From: Citrobacter sp. Awk 4
Lineage (GTDB): Bacteria; Pseudomonadota; Gammaproteobacteria; Enterobacterales; Enterobacteriaceae
Direction: 5' to 3'
DNA length: 44,124 nucleotides
Assembly (NCBI RefSeq): GCF_028069725.1
Contig: NZ_JANEWG010000037.1
Coordinates: forward strand, 1 to 44,124
Shown one piece after another: positions 29,043 to 44,096 of this stretch (the first letter of the stretch is position 1; the number at the start of each line of letters is the position of its first letter). The translations under genes were made by a program, and so were the position numbers. The notes beneath the pieces were generated by a model, which was given only the letters and a program-made list of their open reading frames with translations, had not been told where the DNA came from and did no database searches.

Positions 29043-29999
29043 ATGTGGGGAATTATCGCCACCTGGCGAATGGCGCTTGAAGGCGTCACGGAATCTGCAT
29101 CTGCGTTGGCTGCGGGAAAAACTGCTGCCTCAGCCGTTGTTGACGCCGTCGCCGCCGTTGAAGACTTCCCGTTATATAAATCCGTCGGCTACGGTGGTTT
29201 GCCCACTGAAAATGGCGAGGTCGAACTGGATGCTGCTTTTATGGATGGCGACACGCTGGCGTTTGGTGCGGTGGGCAATCTTACCGATATCGCCAACCCG
29301 GTACGGGTGGCTCACGCATTAAGCCGTCAGCGATATAACAATCTGCTGGTGGGTCAGGGTGCTCGTGAGTGGGCGTTGAATCAAGGATTTGCGAGCAAAA
29401 CGATGCTCACGGACCGCGCGATGCAACATTATCGAAAGCGCTGTCGCGAAACGCTGGACAAAGGTCTGAGCCCCTATGACGGCCACGATACGGTCGGAAT
29501 TATCGGGCTTGATAAGCACGGCTCAATGAGTGTCGCGACCTCCACCAGCGGCCTGTTTATGAAAAAACGCGGACGCATTGGAGACTCGCCAATCATGGGT
29601 TCCGGTTTCTATTGTGACAGCGAAACAGGCGCGGCGACCGCAACAGGCGTCGGCGAAGATCTGATGAAAGGCTGCGTCAGTTATGAAATCGTGCGCCGCA
29701 TGGCGCAGGGTATGACGCCGCAACAAGCCGCCGATTCCGTGGTGTTCGAACTGGAAGACAAGCTGATGTCGCGCTTTGGCCGCGCAGGAGATCTGTCTGT
29801 TGTCTGTATGAACAATCAGGGTGAGTTTGGCGCCGCCACCAATATCAAAACCTTTTCATTCACGGTGGCCTCCGCCCACCATCCGCTTACCGTTTATCGC
29901 GCCGAGCGCCAACGCGAAAAGACGCATTACCAGCCTGTCGATGAAGAATGGATGCAGACTTACGCTGCGCGAATTCGTGCCCCGATAGAGGAAGAATAA
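29043..29999 (+). CDS. Glycosylasparaginase (aspartylglucosaminidase-like Ntn hydrolase)
   Basis: The protein has 318 residues and belongs to the Ntn-hydrolase asparaginase-2 family. The self-cleavage site is DGHDTVG with nucleophile Thr150. HDT before the Thr is the aspartylglucosaminidase form, whereas isoaspartyl peptidases (IaaA) have GT at that point. Other matches are SVGYGGLPTENGEVELDA (47-64), GRIGDSP with R178 and D181 (177-183), and TATG (199-202), which bind the asparagine part. This family splits GlcNAc-asparagine into aspartate and aminosugar. No signal peptide is seen, so it acts in the cytoplasm and needs an importer. It sits between a IIC permease and an M17 peptidase, joined to the latter by TAATG. 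An isoaspartyl peptidase role is the alternative. Confidence 0.85.
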   Translation: MWGIIATWRMALEGVTESASALAAGKTAASAVVDAVAAVEDFPLYKSVGYGGLPTENGEVELDAAFMDGDTLAFGAVGNLTDIANPVRVAHALSRQRYNNLLVGQGAREWALNQGFASKTMLTDRAMQHYRKRCRETLDKGLSPYDGHDTVGIIGLDKHGSMSVATSTSGLFMKKRGRIGDSPIMGSGFYCDSETGAATATGVGEDLMKGCVSYEIVRRMAQGMTPQQAADSVVFELEDKLMSRFGRAGDLSVVCMNNQGEFGAATNIKTFSFTVASAHHPLTVYRAERQREKTHYQPVDEEWMQTYAARIRAPIEEE

Positions 30000-31429
30000 T
30001 GATTACCTACCAGTTAATTAATTCACTCACAGAGACGCAACCGGAAAGTCATCTTATCGCACGCACATCCTGCCCACTGCTACCCGATACTCAGCTCATC
30101 AACGAGATGCGTCAGCAGGATAAAACGGCTGATACCTGTTTTGGTTGCGCGCCATTCGCGCGTATCACACTACTCCCCGAAGCCCTCTGGCACGATCAAC
30201 TGACCGAAAGTTTGCTAAGTGCGCTGCGCCCGTTACTGGCAGCACCTGTCAGTTCTCGTGTGGTCATTGATGTGACTGACATCAATGACACCGTCCTGAT
30301 GCAGTTATTGCGTTTTTTGTTCAATCAGGCGCACCGGCTCAGCGATTTACAGCTCAAAAAGGCAGAAAGTGCGGCAATGCGAATTTGTCACATAGACGCA
30401 CTTTGTCTGCCCGTGCAGCAAAAAAGGTTAGAGGCGCTATTTCGTCAACAACAGGCGATTGCCAATGGCATGCTTGCTGCACGCCGCCTGGCAGATATTC
30501 CGTCAGACCGCTGTACACCGCAATTTGTGGTCGAAGAAGCGCAAAAACTGTGCTCTGCCTTCCCTGCCCTTCGCTGCGAAATACTTGATGAAAAACAGAT
30601 TATTGAACAACGTTTGGGTTTGCTGTATGCCGTAGGTAAAGGCGCAACCCGCCCGCCTCGTTTGCTTGCCATTCACTACAATGGCATAGCCGAAGGGCCG
30701 GTACGCTGTTATGTAGGTAAAGGCATTACATTTGATACCGGTGGCCTGTGGCTGAAAGAAGGCGCGGGTATGTACACCATGAAGTACGACATGTGCGGCG
30801 CAGCCAATGTGTTGGGATTGCTGCTGACCATCGCGGAGTTAAATTTACCGATTCGCGTCATGGGCGTGCTGGCGCTGGCTGAAAACGCCATCGGCCCTGA
30901 TGCCATGCAACCGGGTAGCGTGGCGCATGCCTGTAACGGTCTGACGGTGGAAATCAATAATACGGATGCAGAAGGAAGACTCGTCCTGGCAGACGCGATT
31001 GCCTGGGCCAGCCAGCGACATCCACAAGCCAGGTATCTTATTGATATGGCGACCTTAACCGGTGCGGTAGTGAAGGCGCTGGGTTATGAACTGAACGGAC
31101 TCATGACTCAGGATGAACCCTTACGTCAGGCGTTAAACATAGCCGGAAAACAGTGCGGTGATGAAGTCTGGTCGCTACCGCTTGATGCGCGGTTGAAAAA
31201 ACAGACCGAAAGCACCATTGCCGATCTGTGCAATACGCCCGGCAATAACGCGGCAATCAGTGCTTCCGCCGCCTGGTTGCTGCACCACTTTTGCCCACCA
31301 ACAATTCCGTGGGCGCATCTGGATATTAGCGGTACGGCGCTATGGCGGGAAAACGGGAAGAGCGTTGCGTCAGGCAGGCCGATACCCCTGCTGGTAGAGC
31401 ATCTCCTGCAAGATATGCGTCAGGATTGA
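29999..31429 (+). CDS. M17 leucyl aminopeptidase
   Basis: The protein has 476 residues and is a cytosolic dizinc aminopeptidase of the PepA/PepB family that removes N-terminal residues from peptides. Metal and catalytic residues are all visible: K241 and D246 in VGKGITFDTGG, K253, D264 in MKYDMCGAAN, and D323, E325 and R327 in NNTDAEGRL. The N-terminal 150 residues are poorly conserved, as is usual. The ATG at 29999 overlaps the preceding stop (TAATG), so expression is coupled to the glycosylasparaginase; an in-frame start at 29948 lies inside that gene. With its neighbour it could trim glycopeptides to free GlcNAc-Asn. It is convergent with hda, 43 bp away. Confidence 0.9.
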   Translation: MITYQLINSLTETQPESHLIARTSCPLLPDTQLINEMRQQDKTADTCFGCAPFARITLLPEALWHDQLTESLLSALRPLLAAPVSSRVVIDVTDINDTVLMQLLRFLFNQAHRLSDLQLKKAESAAMRICHIDALCLPVQQKRLEALFRQQQAIANGMLAARRLADIPSDRCTPQFVVEEAQKLCSAFPALRCEILDEKQIIEQRLGLLYAVGKGATRPPRLLAIHYNGIAEGPVRCYVGKGITFDTGGLWLKEGAGMYTMKYDMCGAANVLGLLLTIAELNLPIRVMGVLALAENAIGPDAMQPGSVAHACNGLTVEINNTDAEGRLVLADAIAWASQRHPQARYLIDMATLTGAVVKALGYELNGLMTQDEPLRQALNIAGKQCGDEVWSLPLDARLKKQTESTIADLCNTPGNNAAISASAAWLLHHFCPPTIPWAHLDISGTALWRENGKSVASGRPIPLLVEHLLQDMRQD

Positions 31430-31472
31430 GTCTGTGTGTCGCCGGTTAAGGCAGAACCGCCGCCCGGCAGGA

Positions 31473-32174
31473 TTACAACTTGAGGATCTCTTTTACGAAT
31501 GGGATCGTGAGCTTACGTTGTGCGGTAATGGATGCATGATCGAGCTGATCCAGCGTATCAAAGAGTGTGCGCATTTCTCTGTCCAGTCGTTTTAGCAGGA
31601 ACCGCCCCACATCTTCCGGCAGTTCAAATCCGCGCAATCTCGCCCGCAGCTGTAGAGCCTGAAGTTTATCTTCATCTGAGAGCGGCTGAAGTTTATAGAT
31701 TTGCCCCCAGTCCAGACGAGAAGCCAGATCGGGCAACCCGAGATTTAACTGGCGCGGTGGGCGATCGCCGGTGATCAGTAAACGGGTTTTCCCCGACTCC
31801 AGGATTCGGTTGTAGAGATCAAAGATTGCCATCTCCCACAGTTCGTCACCCGCAACGCATTCAATATTATCAATGCACACCAGTGATAAATGTTCCATCC
31901 CGTCGAGAACTTCGGGCACAAACCAGGTACGTTTATCCAGCGGAACATAACCAACCGCATCGCCACGCTGAGACAACTCGGCGCAGGCCGCATGCAGCAG
32001 ATGGCTTCTGCCCGCACCTTCGCGTGACCAGAGATAAATATATCCGCTATGTTCCTGACGCAGCACGTTTTGCAGTGCGGCCAGTAAAGAGGCGTTATCC
32101 CCCGGCCAGAAACTTGCAAACGTTTCATCGTCAGGAAGATAAAGTGGCAGAGAGAGCTGTGCCGGTGTGTTCAG
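31473..32174 (-). CDS. hda: DnaA regulatory inactivator Hda (CTG start)
   Basis: Hda, with the DNA-loaded sliding clamp, stimulates ATP hydrolysis by DnaA and stops re-initiation. The protein has 233 residues from a CTG at 32172-32174. The clamp-binding motif QLSLPL lies at about 6-11, followed by an AAA+ domain with a modified Walker A ([11 protein letters not shown]) and sensor motifs. I chose CTG because GAGG lies five bases before it and because the E. coli gene is known to start at CTG. The only ATG in frame (32198) would add eight residues and has no good ribosome-binding site. Confidence 0.92.
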   Translation of the reverse strand: MNTPAQLSLPLYLPDDETFASFWPGDNASLLAALQNVLRQEHSGYIYLWSREGAGRSHLLHAACAELSQRGDAVGYVPLDKRTWFVPEVLDGMEHLSLVCIDNIECVAGDELWEMAIFDLYNRILESGKTRLLITGDRPPRQLNLGLPDLASRLDWGQIYKLQPLSDEDKLQALQLRARLRGFELPEDVGRFLLKRLDREMRTLFDTLDQLDHASITAQRKLTIPFVKEILKL

Positions 32175-32239
32175 AGATACCTCAACCCAGGATTTCACAA
32201 AATCGCAGTGAGTTTACCACAGAATTCCGTCGCGATAGA

Positions 32240-32262
32240 ACCGGGCAGCGTCGCTGCCCGGT
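32240..32262 (-). terminator. Hairpin after uraA
   Basis: ACCGGGCAG pairs with CTGCCCGGT around five bases, only 7 bp past the uraA stop. The T run is weak (TTCTATC), so read-through into hda is possible. Confidence 0.55.
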
Positions 32263-32269
32263 CAGAGAG

Positions 32270-33559
32270 TTAGTGCTGAGGACGATCGGCATCCTGCGCA
32301 TCCAGTACGACTTCTTCCGGACGTAACAGCGTGATCACTTTGAAAATCAGGCTCAGGCCAATCCCGACAATGGTCGCCAGCGCCATACCTTTCAGTTCAG
32401 CAGCGCCAATGTGCACCTTCGCGCCGCTGACACCGATTATCAGAATGACCGATGTCAGGATCAGGTTTTGCGCTTTGTTGTAATCGACTTTTGATTCAAT
32501 CAATACGCGGATCCCCGATGCGCCGATCACCCCGTACAGCAAAAGCGACACGCCGCCCATTACCGGCAGTGGGATAATCTGAATGGCGGCCGCCAGTTTA
32601 CCCACGCAGGAAAGCAGAATCGCAATAATGGCTGCGCCGCCAATAACCCAGGTACTGTACACACGCGTAATCGCCATCACGCCGATGTTCTCACCGTAGG
32701 TAGTGTTTGGCGTGGAGCCAAAAAACCCGGAGATAACGGTCGACAAACCGTTGGCAAACATTGAGCGGTGCAAACCCGGATCGCGGATCAAATCTTTCTT
32801 CACGATATTCGCCGTGACCACCAGGTGGCCCACGTGTTCCGCAATTACCACCAGCGCAGCGGGCAGAATCGTCAGAATGGCAAACCACTCAAAACGCGGA
32901 GTATAAAAGGTCGGCAGCGCAAACCAGTGTGCCTGCGCAATCGGCGTGGTATCCACAACGCCCATCGCAAACGACAGCGCATAGCCCGCCAGCACGCCGA
33001 TCAGAATCGGGATGATCGCCATAAAACCACGGAACAGCACGGAGCCGAATACCGTGACCGCCAGGGTGACCATAGAAATGATGATGGTTTTCGAGTCCGG
33101 CGTTTGACCTTCGGCAGGCAGTAATCCCGCCATCCCTGCGGCGACACCCGCCAGCTCCAGACCGATGACGGCGACGATGGCGCCCATCGCTGCAGGCGGG
33201 AACATCACATCCAGCCAGCCAGTCCCCGCTTTCTTCACAATCACTGAAACCAGGCAGAACAGTACGCCGCACATAATAAAGCCGCCTAACGCGACTTCAT
33301 ATCCCAGAGGCAGCAACAGCAGAACCGGGGAGATAAAGGCAAAGCTTGAACCCAAATAGGCAGGAATTTTGCCTTTACAAATAAAGAGGTACAGCAAGGT
33401 GCCAATGCCGTTAAACAACAGGACAGTGGCCGGGTTAATATGGAACAGAACTGGCACCAGCACGGTTGCGCCAAACATGGCGAACAAGTGCTGCAAACTA
33501 AGCGGGATAGTCTGTAAAAGCGGCGGTCTTTCACTCACCCCGATAGCACGGCGCGTCAT
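32270..33559 (-). CDS. uraA: Uracil:proton symporter UraA
   Basis: UraA imports uracil with a proton across the inner membrane. The protein has 429 residues, the E. coli length, with 14 segments of the nucleobase-ascorbate transporter fold. Substrate and proton residues are kept: E241 and H245 in IAEHVGHL and E290 in NTTYGENIG. It lies downstream of upp in the same direction, separated by 86 bp that contain a terminator-like hairpin, so only part of upp transcription may reach it. Confidence 0.97.
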   Translation of the reverse strand: MTRRAIGVSERPPLLQTIPLSLQHLFAMFGATVLVPVLFHINPATVLLFNGIGTLLYLFICKGKIPAYLGSSFAFISPVLLLLPLGYEVALGGFIMCGVLFCLVSVIVKKAGTGWLDVMFPPAAMGAIVAVIGLELAGVAAGMAGLLPAEGQTPDSKTIIISMVTLAVTVFGSVLFRGFMAIIPILIGVLAGYALSFAMGVVDTTPIAQAHWFALPTFYTPRFEWFAILTILPAALVVIAEHVGHLVVTANIVKKDLIRDPGLHRSMFANGLSTVISGFFGSTPNTTYGENIGVMAITRVYSTWVIGGAAIIAILLSCVGKLAAAIQIIPLPVMGGVSLLLYGVIGASGIRVLIESKVDYNKAQNLILTSVILIIGVSGAKVHIGAAELKGMALATIVGIGLSLIFKVITLLRPEEVVLDAQDADRPQH

Positions 33560-33601
33560 AGTGTTTTCCTCTGAGTGTTGTATGTTATTGGTGTTTTATT
33601 C

Positions 33602-33636
33602 AAAAAAAAGCCGACTCTAAAAGTCGGCTCTTTTTA
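33602..33636 (-). terminator. Intercistronic terminator upp-uraA
   Basis: On the minus strand GAGCCGACT pairs with AGTCGGCT around a short loop and is followed by eight T. It is a full rho-independent terminator between upp and uraA, so it probably lowers uraA expression relative to upp. Confidence 0.85.
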
Positions 33637-33645
33637 TTATTTCGT

Positions 33646-34272
33646 TTACTTCGTACCAAAGATCTTATCGCCGGCATCGCCGAGGCCCGGAATAATGTAT
33701 CCGTGCTCATTGAGTCCCTGATCAATCGACGCCGTGTACAGCTCAATGTCCGGGTGCGCTTTTTCCAGCGCCGCGATACCTTCCGGTGCCGCAACCAGTA
33801 CCAGCACCTTAATGCTGGAACAGCCCGCTTTCTTCAGCAGGTCGATGGTGGCGATAACGGAACCGCCGGTTGCCAGCATCGGGTCAACAATCAGCGCCAT
33901 ACGCTCGTCGATGTTGGAGACCAGTTTCTGGAAGTACGGTACCGGCTCCAGCGTCTCTTCGTCACGGTACATGCCCACGACACTGATACGCGCGCTCGGG
34001 ACGTTTTCCAGTACGCCATCCATCATGCCCAGGCCTGCGCGCAGGATCGGCACAACGGTAATTTTCTTACCTTTGATCTGGTCAATTTCTACCGGGCCGT
34101 TCCAGCCTTCGATAGTCACTTTTTCCGTTTCCAGACCCGCAGTGGCTTCATAAGTCAGCAGGCTGCCAACTTCGGAGGCGAGTTCACGGAAGCGTTTAGT
34201 ACTGATGTCATGCTCGCGCATCAGGCCCAGCTTGTGTTTGACGAGTGGGTGTTTCACTTCCACAATCTTCAT
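33646..34272 (-). CDS. upp: Uracil phosphoribosyltransferase Upp
   Basis: Upp converts uracil and PRPP to UMP in pyrimidine salvage. The protein has 208 residues, the E. coli length. The PRPP loop [10 protein letters not shown] lies at 129-138, and the uracil-binding end [18 protein letters not shown] is intact. GAGGAGA precedes the ATG. With uraA it forms an uptake-and-capture unit for uracil. Its promoter carries the T tract used for UTP-sensitive reiterative transcription. Confidence 0.98.
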   Translation of the reverse strand: MKIVEVKHPLVKHKLGLMREHDISTKRFRELASEVGSLLTYEATAGLETEKVTIEGWNGPVEIDQIKGKKITVVPILRAGLGMMDGVLENVPSARISVVGMYRDEETLEPVPYFQKLVSNIDERMALIVDPMLATGGSVIATIDLLKKAGCSSIKVLVLVAAPEGIAALEKAHPDIELYTASIDQGLNEHGYIIPGLGDAGDKIFGTK

Positions 34273-34301
34273 TCTCTTTCTCCTCAGAATAGGGCAGCCA
34301 C

Positions 34302-34344
34302 AAAAAAAATCGACGGATTATACCGCCATTCTTTTAGTGGGCAA
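34302..34344 (-). promoter_or_regulatory. upp promoter with T8 initial transcribed tract
   Basis: The minus strand has TTGCCC (-35, 34339-34344), a 16 bp spacer and TATAAT (-10, 34317-34322), then GATTTTTTTTG where transcription begins (T run 34302-34309). In E. coli this tract causes RNA polymerase to stutter at high UTP and lowers upp expression; the same mechanism is expected here. Confidence 0.85.
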
Positions 34345-34399
34345 CATTTATTTACTTGATGTTGATCAAGCATAGGAGGGGTTAGCGCGAATAGAACAA

Positions 34400-34418
34400 A
34401 TATTCGACAAACGAATAT
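34400..34418. repeat. Inverted repeat between upp promoter and bglA-like gene
   Basis: ATATTCG and CGAATAT are separated by five bases. It lies 56 bp upstream of the upp -35 and downstream of the phospho-glucosidase gene. It may be an operator or a chance hairpin; no T run follows. Confidence 0.35.
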
Positions 34419-34484
34419 CTCAGCGCTGGGCATGAAAACGAAAAGGGAGAGCGGCCAACCCATGCTGACCGCTATTTGTGCGGA

Positions 34485-37239
<2,755 letters not shown>

Positions 37240-37240
<1 letters not shown>

Positions 37241-37878
37241 TGAATATTGTGGTGCTTATTTCCGGTAACGGAAGCAATTTGCAGGCAATTATCGACGCCT
37301 GCAAAGAGCAGAAAATTAAAGGCACCCTCAGGGCAGTATTCAGTAACAAGGCCGATGCGTTCGGCCTTGAACGTGCCCGGGAAGCAGGTATTCCAGCGCA
37401 TGCGCTGACCGCCAGTGAATTTGCCAACCGCGAAGCGTTCGATCGCGAACTGATGCGAGAAATTGATGCTTATGCCCCCGATGTGGTGGTGCTGGCAGGT
37501 TATATGCGCATTCTCAGTCCGGCGTTTGTCGCGCACTACGAAGGTCGTTTGCTCAATATTCACCCTTCTCTGCTGCCGAAGTATCCAGGCCTGCATACAC
37601 ATCGTCAGGCGTTGGAAAACGGCGATGAAGAGCATGGCACTTCTGTCCATTTTGTGACTGATGAACTGGATGGCGGCCCGGTCATTCTTCAGGCTAAAAT
37701 TCCGGTTTTTGAGGGCGATAGCGAGGATGACATCACCGCACGCGTTCAGGCGCAGGAGCATGCAATTTACCCGTTAGTGGTTAGCTGGTTTGTTGATGGG
37801 CGTCTTGAAATGCGCGAAAACGCAGCATGGCTTGACGGCATCAAACTCTCTCCTCAGGGACACGCATCAGACGAATAA
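37240..37878 (+). CDS. purN: Phosphoribosylglycinamide formyltransferase PurN
   Basis: PurN transfers formyl from 10-formyl-THF to GAR in purine synthesis. The protein has 212 residues. The phosphate loop LISGNGSNLQ starts near residue 7, and the catalytic triad N106, H108 (NIHPSLLPKYPG) and D144 (DELDGGP) is complete. I chose the second of two adjacent ATG codons (37240), which overlaps the purM stop and gives the usual protein length; 37237 would add one Met. A hairpin follows. Confidence 0.97.
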
Positions 37879-37887
37879 CGTCTCTCA

Positions 37888-37917
37888 GTTCCCCGTTAGC
37901 AAACACTGACGGGGAAC
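37888..37917 (+). terminator. Hairpin after purN
   Basis: Nine-base stem GTTCCCCGT with ACGGGGAAC, extended by G-U pairing. Only a scattered T run follows, so it may be a weak or rho-assisted terminator. The rest of the 211 bp to ppk should hold the ppk promoter; a TTGTCAT near 38005 is only half of a Pho box. Confidence 0.5.
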
Positions 37918-38089
37918 GGCACTTGTCTCTCTTGTTTGTCACCCCATCCTTTTCGCAAAAATGCGCTGGTTGCTCACATGCAACAGACGGTTTATTGTCA
38001 TACTCTTCTGGCGCAGTTGGACATCTGACAGAAATGCTCGCCATAATAACCAGGCAGTGTCCCGTGATTGAAACGGAGTAAAAGTTGTA

Positions 38090-41705
<3,616 letters not shown>

Positions 41706-41708
41706 TCC

Positions 41709-43952
41709 TCATTCAGGCGCCAACTCTGGCGCCTGTTTCACCAGCGTGTCCTCCAGTCGTTGCGGCTCCCCTATCAGATACCCCTGCAGATAATCGATAC
41801 CCAGCGAGATCACCACATTACGTATCTCTTCACTTTCCACGTGCTCTGCCACTACCAACATCTTTTTCATGCGCGCCAGATGGCAAATGGAAGCCACAAT
41901 CTGATAGTCGAGACTGTTCGAGACGATATTGCGAATAAAGCTGCCGTCGATTTTAAGGACATTCGCGTTCACGTTTTTCAGACGTGCGTAGCTGGCGTAC
42001 CCGGTGCCAAAATCATCAATGGCAATCTGACAACCCAGTTGCTGCAATTGCGACAGAGTCGTTTGCGCATGCTCGGCATCGGCGAGAGCGTTACTCTCCG
42101 TCACCTCAAATATCAGCTGCCAGGCTTCGACCTGATAGTGACTCAGCAGTTTATTCACCTCAATGGGGAATCGGGCACGGCACACTGATGCGGGCGAAAG
42201 ATTGATGGCAAAACGCTGGGCAGGCATTTTTTCCCGATTCACCGCCATAAATTGCAATGTATGTTCAATAACCCAGAGATCGATACTGGAAGACAAACCA
42301 AACTCATGGGCAACAGGTAGAAAAATATCGGGATTAACCATCCCGCCGCTCTGATCTTTAAGTCGCAGCAGAATTTCATGGTAGACATCACCGCGAACGC
42401 CTTCAATGGGTTGAGCCATCAGGCAGAAGCAATCGTACTCAAGCGCCCGTTGCAAAAGATTCATCATCGCCACTTTGTCTTTCAATCCGCGCTGCAGATT
42501 CATGGCGCCGCGACGCTGTAGATTCTCTGGCGTATTTGTCACAATCGAAAGCTCGGCAACGGTGCTTAATTCGCCCAATAACAGATAGATATGGTTAACA
42601 GGTGAACGGACATAGCAGTAACTGACCCCAACCTGCGGCTGCATTGGCATCCCATCCCATGCAAATCGAAATTGTTTTATATGATTATGCAGTGCTTCTA
42701 TCCGCTGCTGGTGGGATTCGGTGTTCAGGCGTAGCACCAAATCATTGCCGGACAACTGAAAAACATTCTCATTTTGCGCCAACAAGGGGGAGATCCAGTG
42801 GGATAGCTGTTGCTTGTATTGAATACGCAACATAATCCCATAATTTTTAATGAGTAATTCCATTCCTGGCACACGTAAATAACAGAGAGCAGACCAGGGT
42901 GCGTTTTTGAGAGACCGATTCAGAGCGCGTAAATTGGGAAGGTGTACCACAGGATCAAGATAGGCGAGACGGCGAGCACGGCTACTAACAATCCTCTGAC
43001 GCGTCGCCAGTATCGCCATATAATTCACAATAAACGAAAAAACCAGATAGCTCGAAGAAGTAATAGCCAGTTGGGTATCGTATCCTGAATACGAAGGCAT
43101 ATAACGGTGATAATAATTTATCGATACTATGAGTATTATTGCCCATAACGGCGAAATAAACTTATAACCGTAGCGCATTGCCCCCCATAACATCACAGGC
43201 AACAGGAGTGACAACGTATAGTTTGTGCTAAGTATTGAGCTATCTTCATTTAAAGGCATGCATAACAAAATCATTAGCATACCCAATACAATCAGCCAGA
43301 TAGCTATTTCTTTTTTCGTTACTTTCGTATCTATTTGTAGTTTAAGCTGTGAAAAATAACTATATACATAACAAGGGTTTCGGATAATACGAATGATTAA
43401 ATAGCACAGCGGAACCCCTACAAGATTTCCGACCAATAGCGCCTGATAATCAATCAATGCGTTGATATTGAAAGGCATGACCCCCATCAGATGGGGTTTA
43501 CTGTCATACATTCCAACAAAGGCTGCAAATTGAAATATGACTAAAAAAAGTGATGCAGGGAAAAATACCTGCCAAAACATACGCTGAAAGACTAATCGTA
43601 CATCGCCATGATAGACCTGCCCACGCCGCGGGGCGAACACGTGATACCCTCCCCAACTGAGCACAACCGTTACCACAAAGTGAATGATAACGGGCAGCGT
43701 CTCGTACCATCCTACTTGCGAAAATTTATACCAGAAAATGGCAATTGCCATTCCGGGTAACGCCGCCCAGCCGAAAAATAGCATCAGGCTTAACATTAAT
43801 GCCAGAGGCAGATAAAACAGCACAACATTACCTGTAGCGGTACTTGCAAAGGTATTGGTATTGCTCAATAAAGGTAATAAAAAAGAAGGCAAGATGAGAG
43901 GCAGTGCCCACCATTTATCTCTGATACGAATATATAATTTTTTAAGGTCCAT
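41709..43952 (-). CDS. pdeF: Cyclic-di-GMP phosphodiesterase PdeF (YfgF)
   Basis: PdeF breaks down c-di-GMP and is active without oxygen in E. coli. The protein has 747 residues, as in E. coli. An N-terminal membrane-spanning MASE1 domain (about 1-320, roughly eight or nine helices) leads to a degenerate GGDEF domain, where GGDEF reads SGNDL, so no cyclase activity is expected. The EAL domain has the first motif as EILLR, with NLSPASVCRARFP, IDDFGTGYASY and LKIDGSFIR all intact. The MASE1 half is AT-rich compared with the EAL half. The gene is convergent with ppx. An FNR-type site lies about 130 bp upstream of the start. Confidence 0.95.
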   Translation of the reverse strand: MDLKKLYIRIRDKWWALPLILPSFLLPLLSNTNTFASTATGNVVLFYLPLALMLSLMLFFGWAALPGMAIAIFWYKFSQVGWYETLPVIIHFVVTVVLSWGGYHVFAPRRGQVYHGDVRLVFQRMFWQVFFPASLFLVIFQFAAFVGMYDSKPHLMGVMPFNINALIDYQALLVGNLVGVPLCYLIIRIIRNPCYVYSYFSQLKLQIDTKVTKKEIAIWLIVLGMLMILLCMPLNEDSSILSTNYTLSLLLPVMLWGAMRYGYKFISPLWAIILIVSINYYHRYMPSYSGYDTQLAITSSSYLVFSFIVNYMAILATRQRIVSSRARRLAYLDPVVHLPNLRALNRSLKNAPWSALCYLRVPGMELLIKNYGIMLRIQYKQQLSHWISPLLAQNENVFQLSGNDLVLRLNTESHQQRIEALHNHIKQFRFAWDGMPMQPQVGVSYCYVRSPVNHIYLLLGELSTVAELSIVTNTPENLQRRGAMNLQRGLKDKVAMMNLLQRALEYDCFCLMAQPIEGVRGDVYHEILLRLKDQSGGMVNPDIFLPVAHEFGLSSSIDLWVIEHTLQFMAVNREKMPAQRFAINLSPASVCRARFPIEVNKLLSHYQVEAWQLIFEVTESNALADAEHAQTTLSQLQQLGCQIAIDDFGTGYASYARLKNVNANVLKIDGSFIRNIVSNSLDYQIVASICHLARMKKMLVVAEHVESEEIRNVVISLGIDYLQGYLIGEPQRLEDTLVKQAPELAPE
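41714..41735. terminator. Hairpin inside the 3' end of pdeF, downstream of ppx
   Basis: Nine-base perfect stem (CAGGCGCCA with TGGCGCCTG) and a four-base loop, starting 8 bp past the ppx stop and followed by GTTTC. It lies within the last codons of pdeF and encodes its APELAPE tail. Confidence 0.55.
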
Positions 43953-44055
43953 AGATGCTCAGCAGAACCTCCGTTTCCTGAAGGCTTTATTCAGACAGGC
44001 ATCCCACCTGACGTCAGAACAATGATGAAAAACTCATCACAATTGTGGAGCATAG

Positions 44056-44096
44056 ATTTTAGTTATCGTCAGCGTGTAACATTTGACTTATGTCAA
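44056..44096 (-). promoter_or_regulatory. FNR-type site and -10 of pdeF
   Basis: TTGACTTATGTCAA (44083-44096) is an FNR/CRP-family palindrome two bases from TTGAT-N4-ATCAA. A TAAAAT -10 lies at 44056-44061 on the minus strand. A start near 44049 would place the site at about -40.5, the class II activator position. This fits the anaerobic, FNR-linked expression known for yfgF. Confidence 0.65.

Noticed and set aside
38000-38040. Possible Pho box before ppk
   Set aside because: Only one half-site (TTGTCAT) is convincing; the second repeat at 11 bp spacing does not match.
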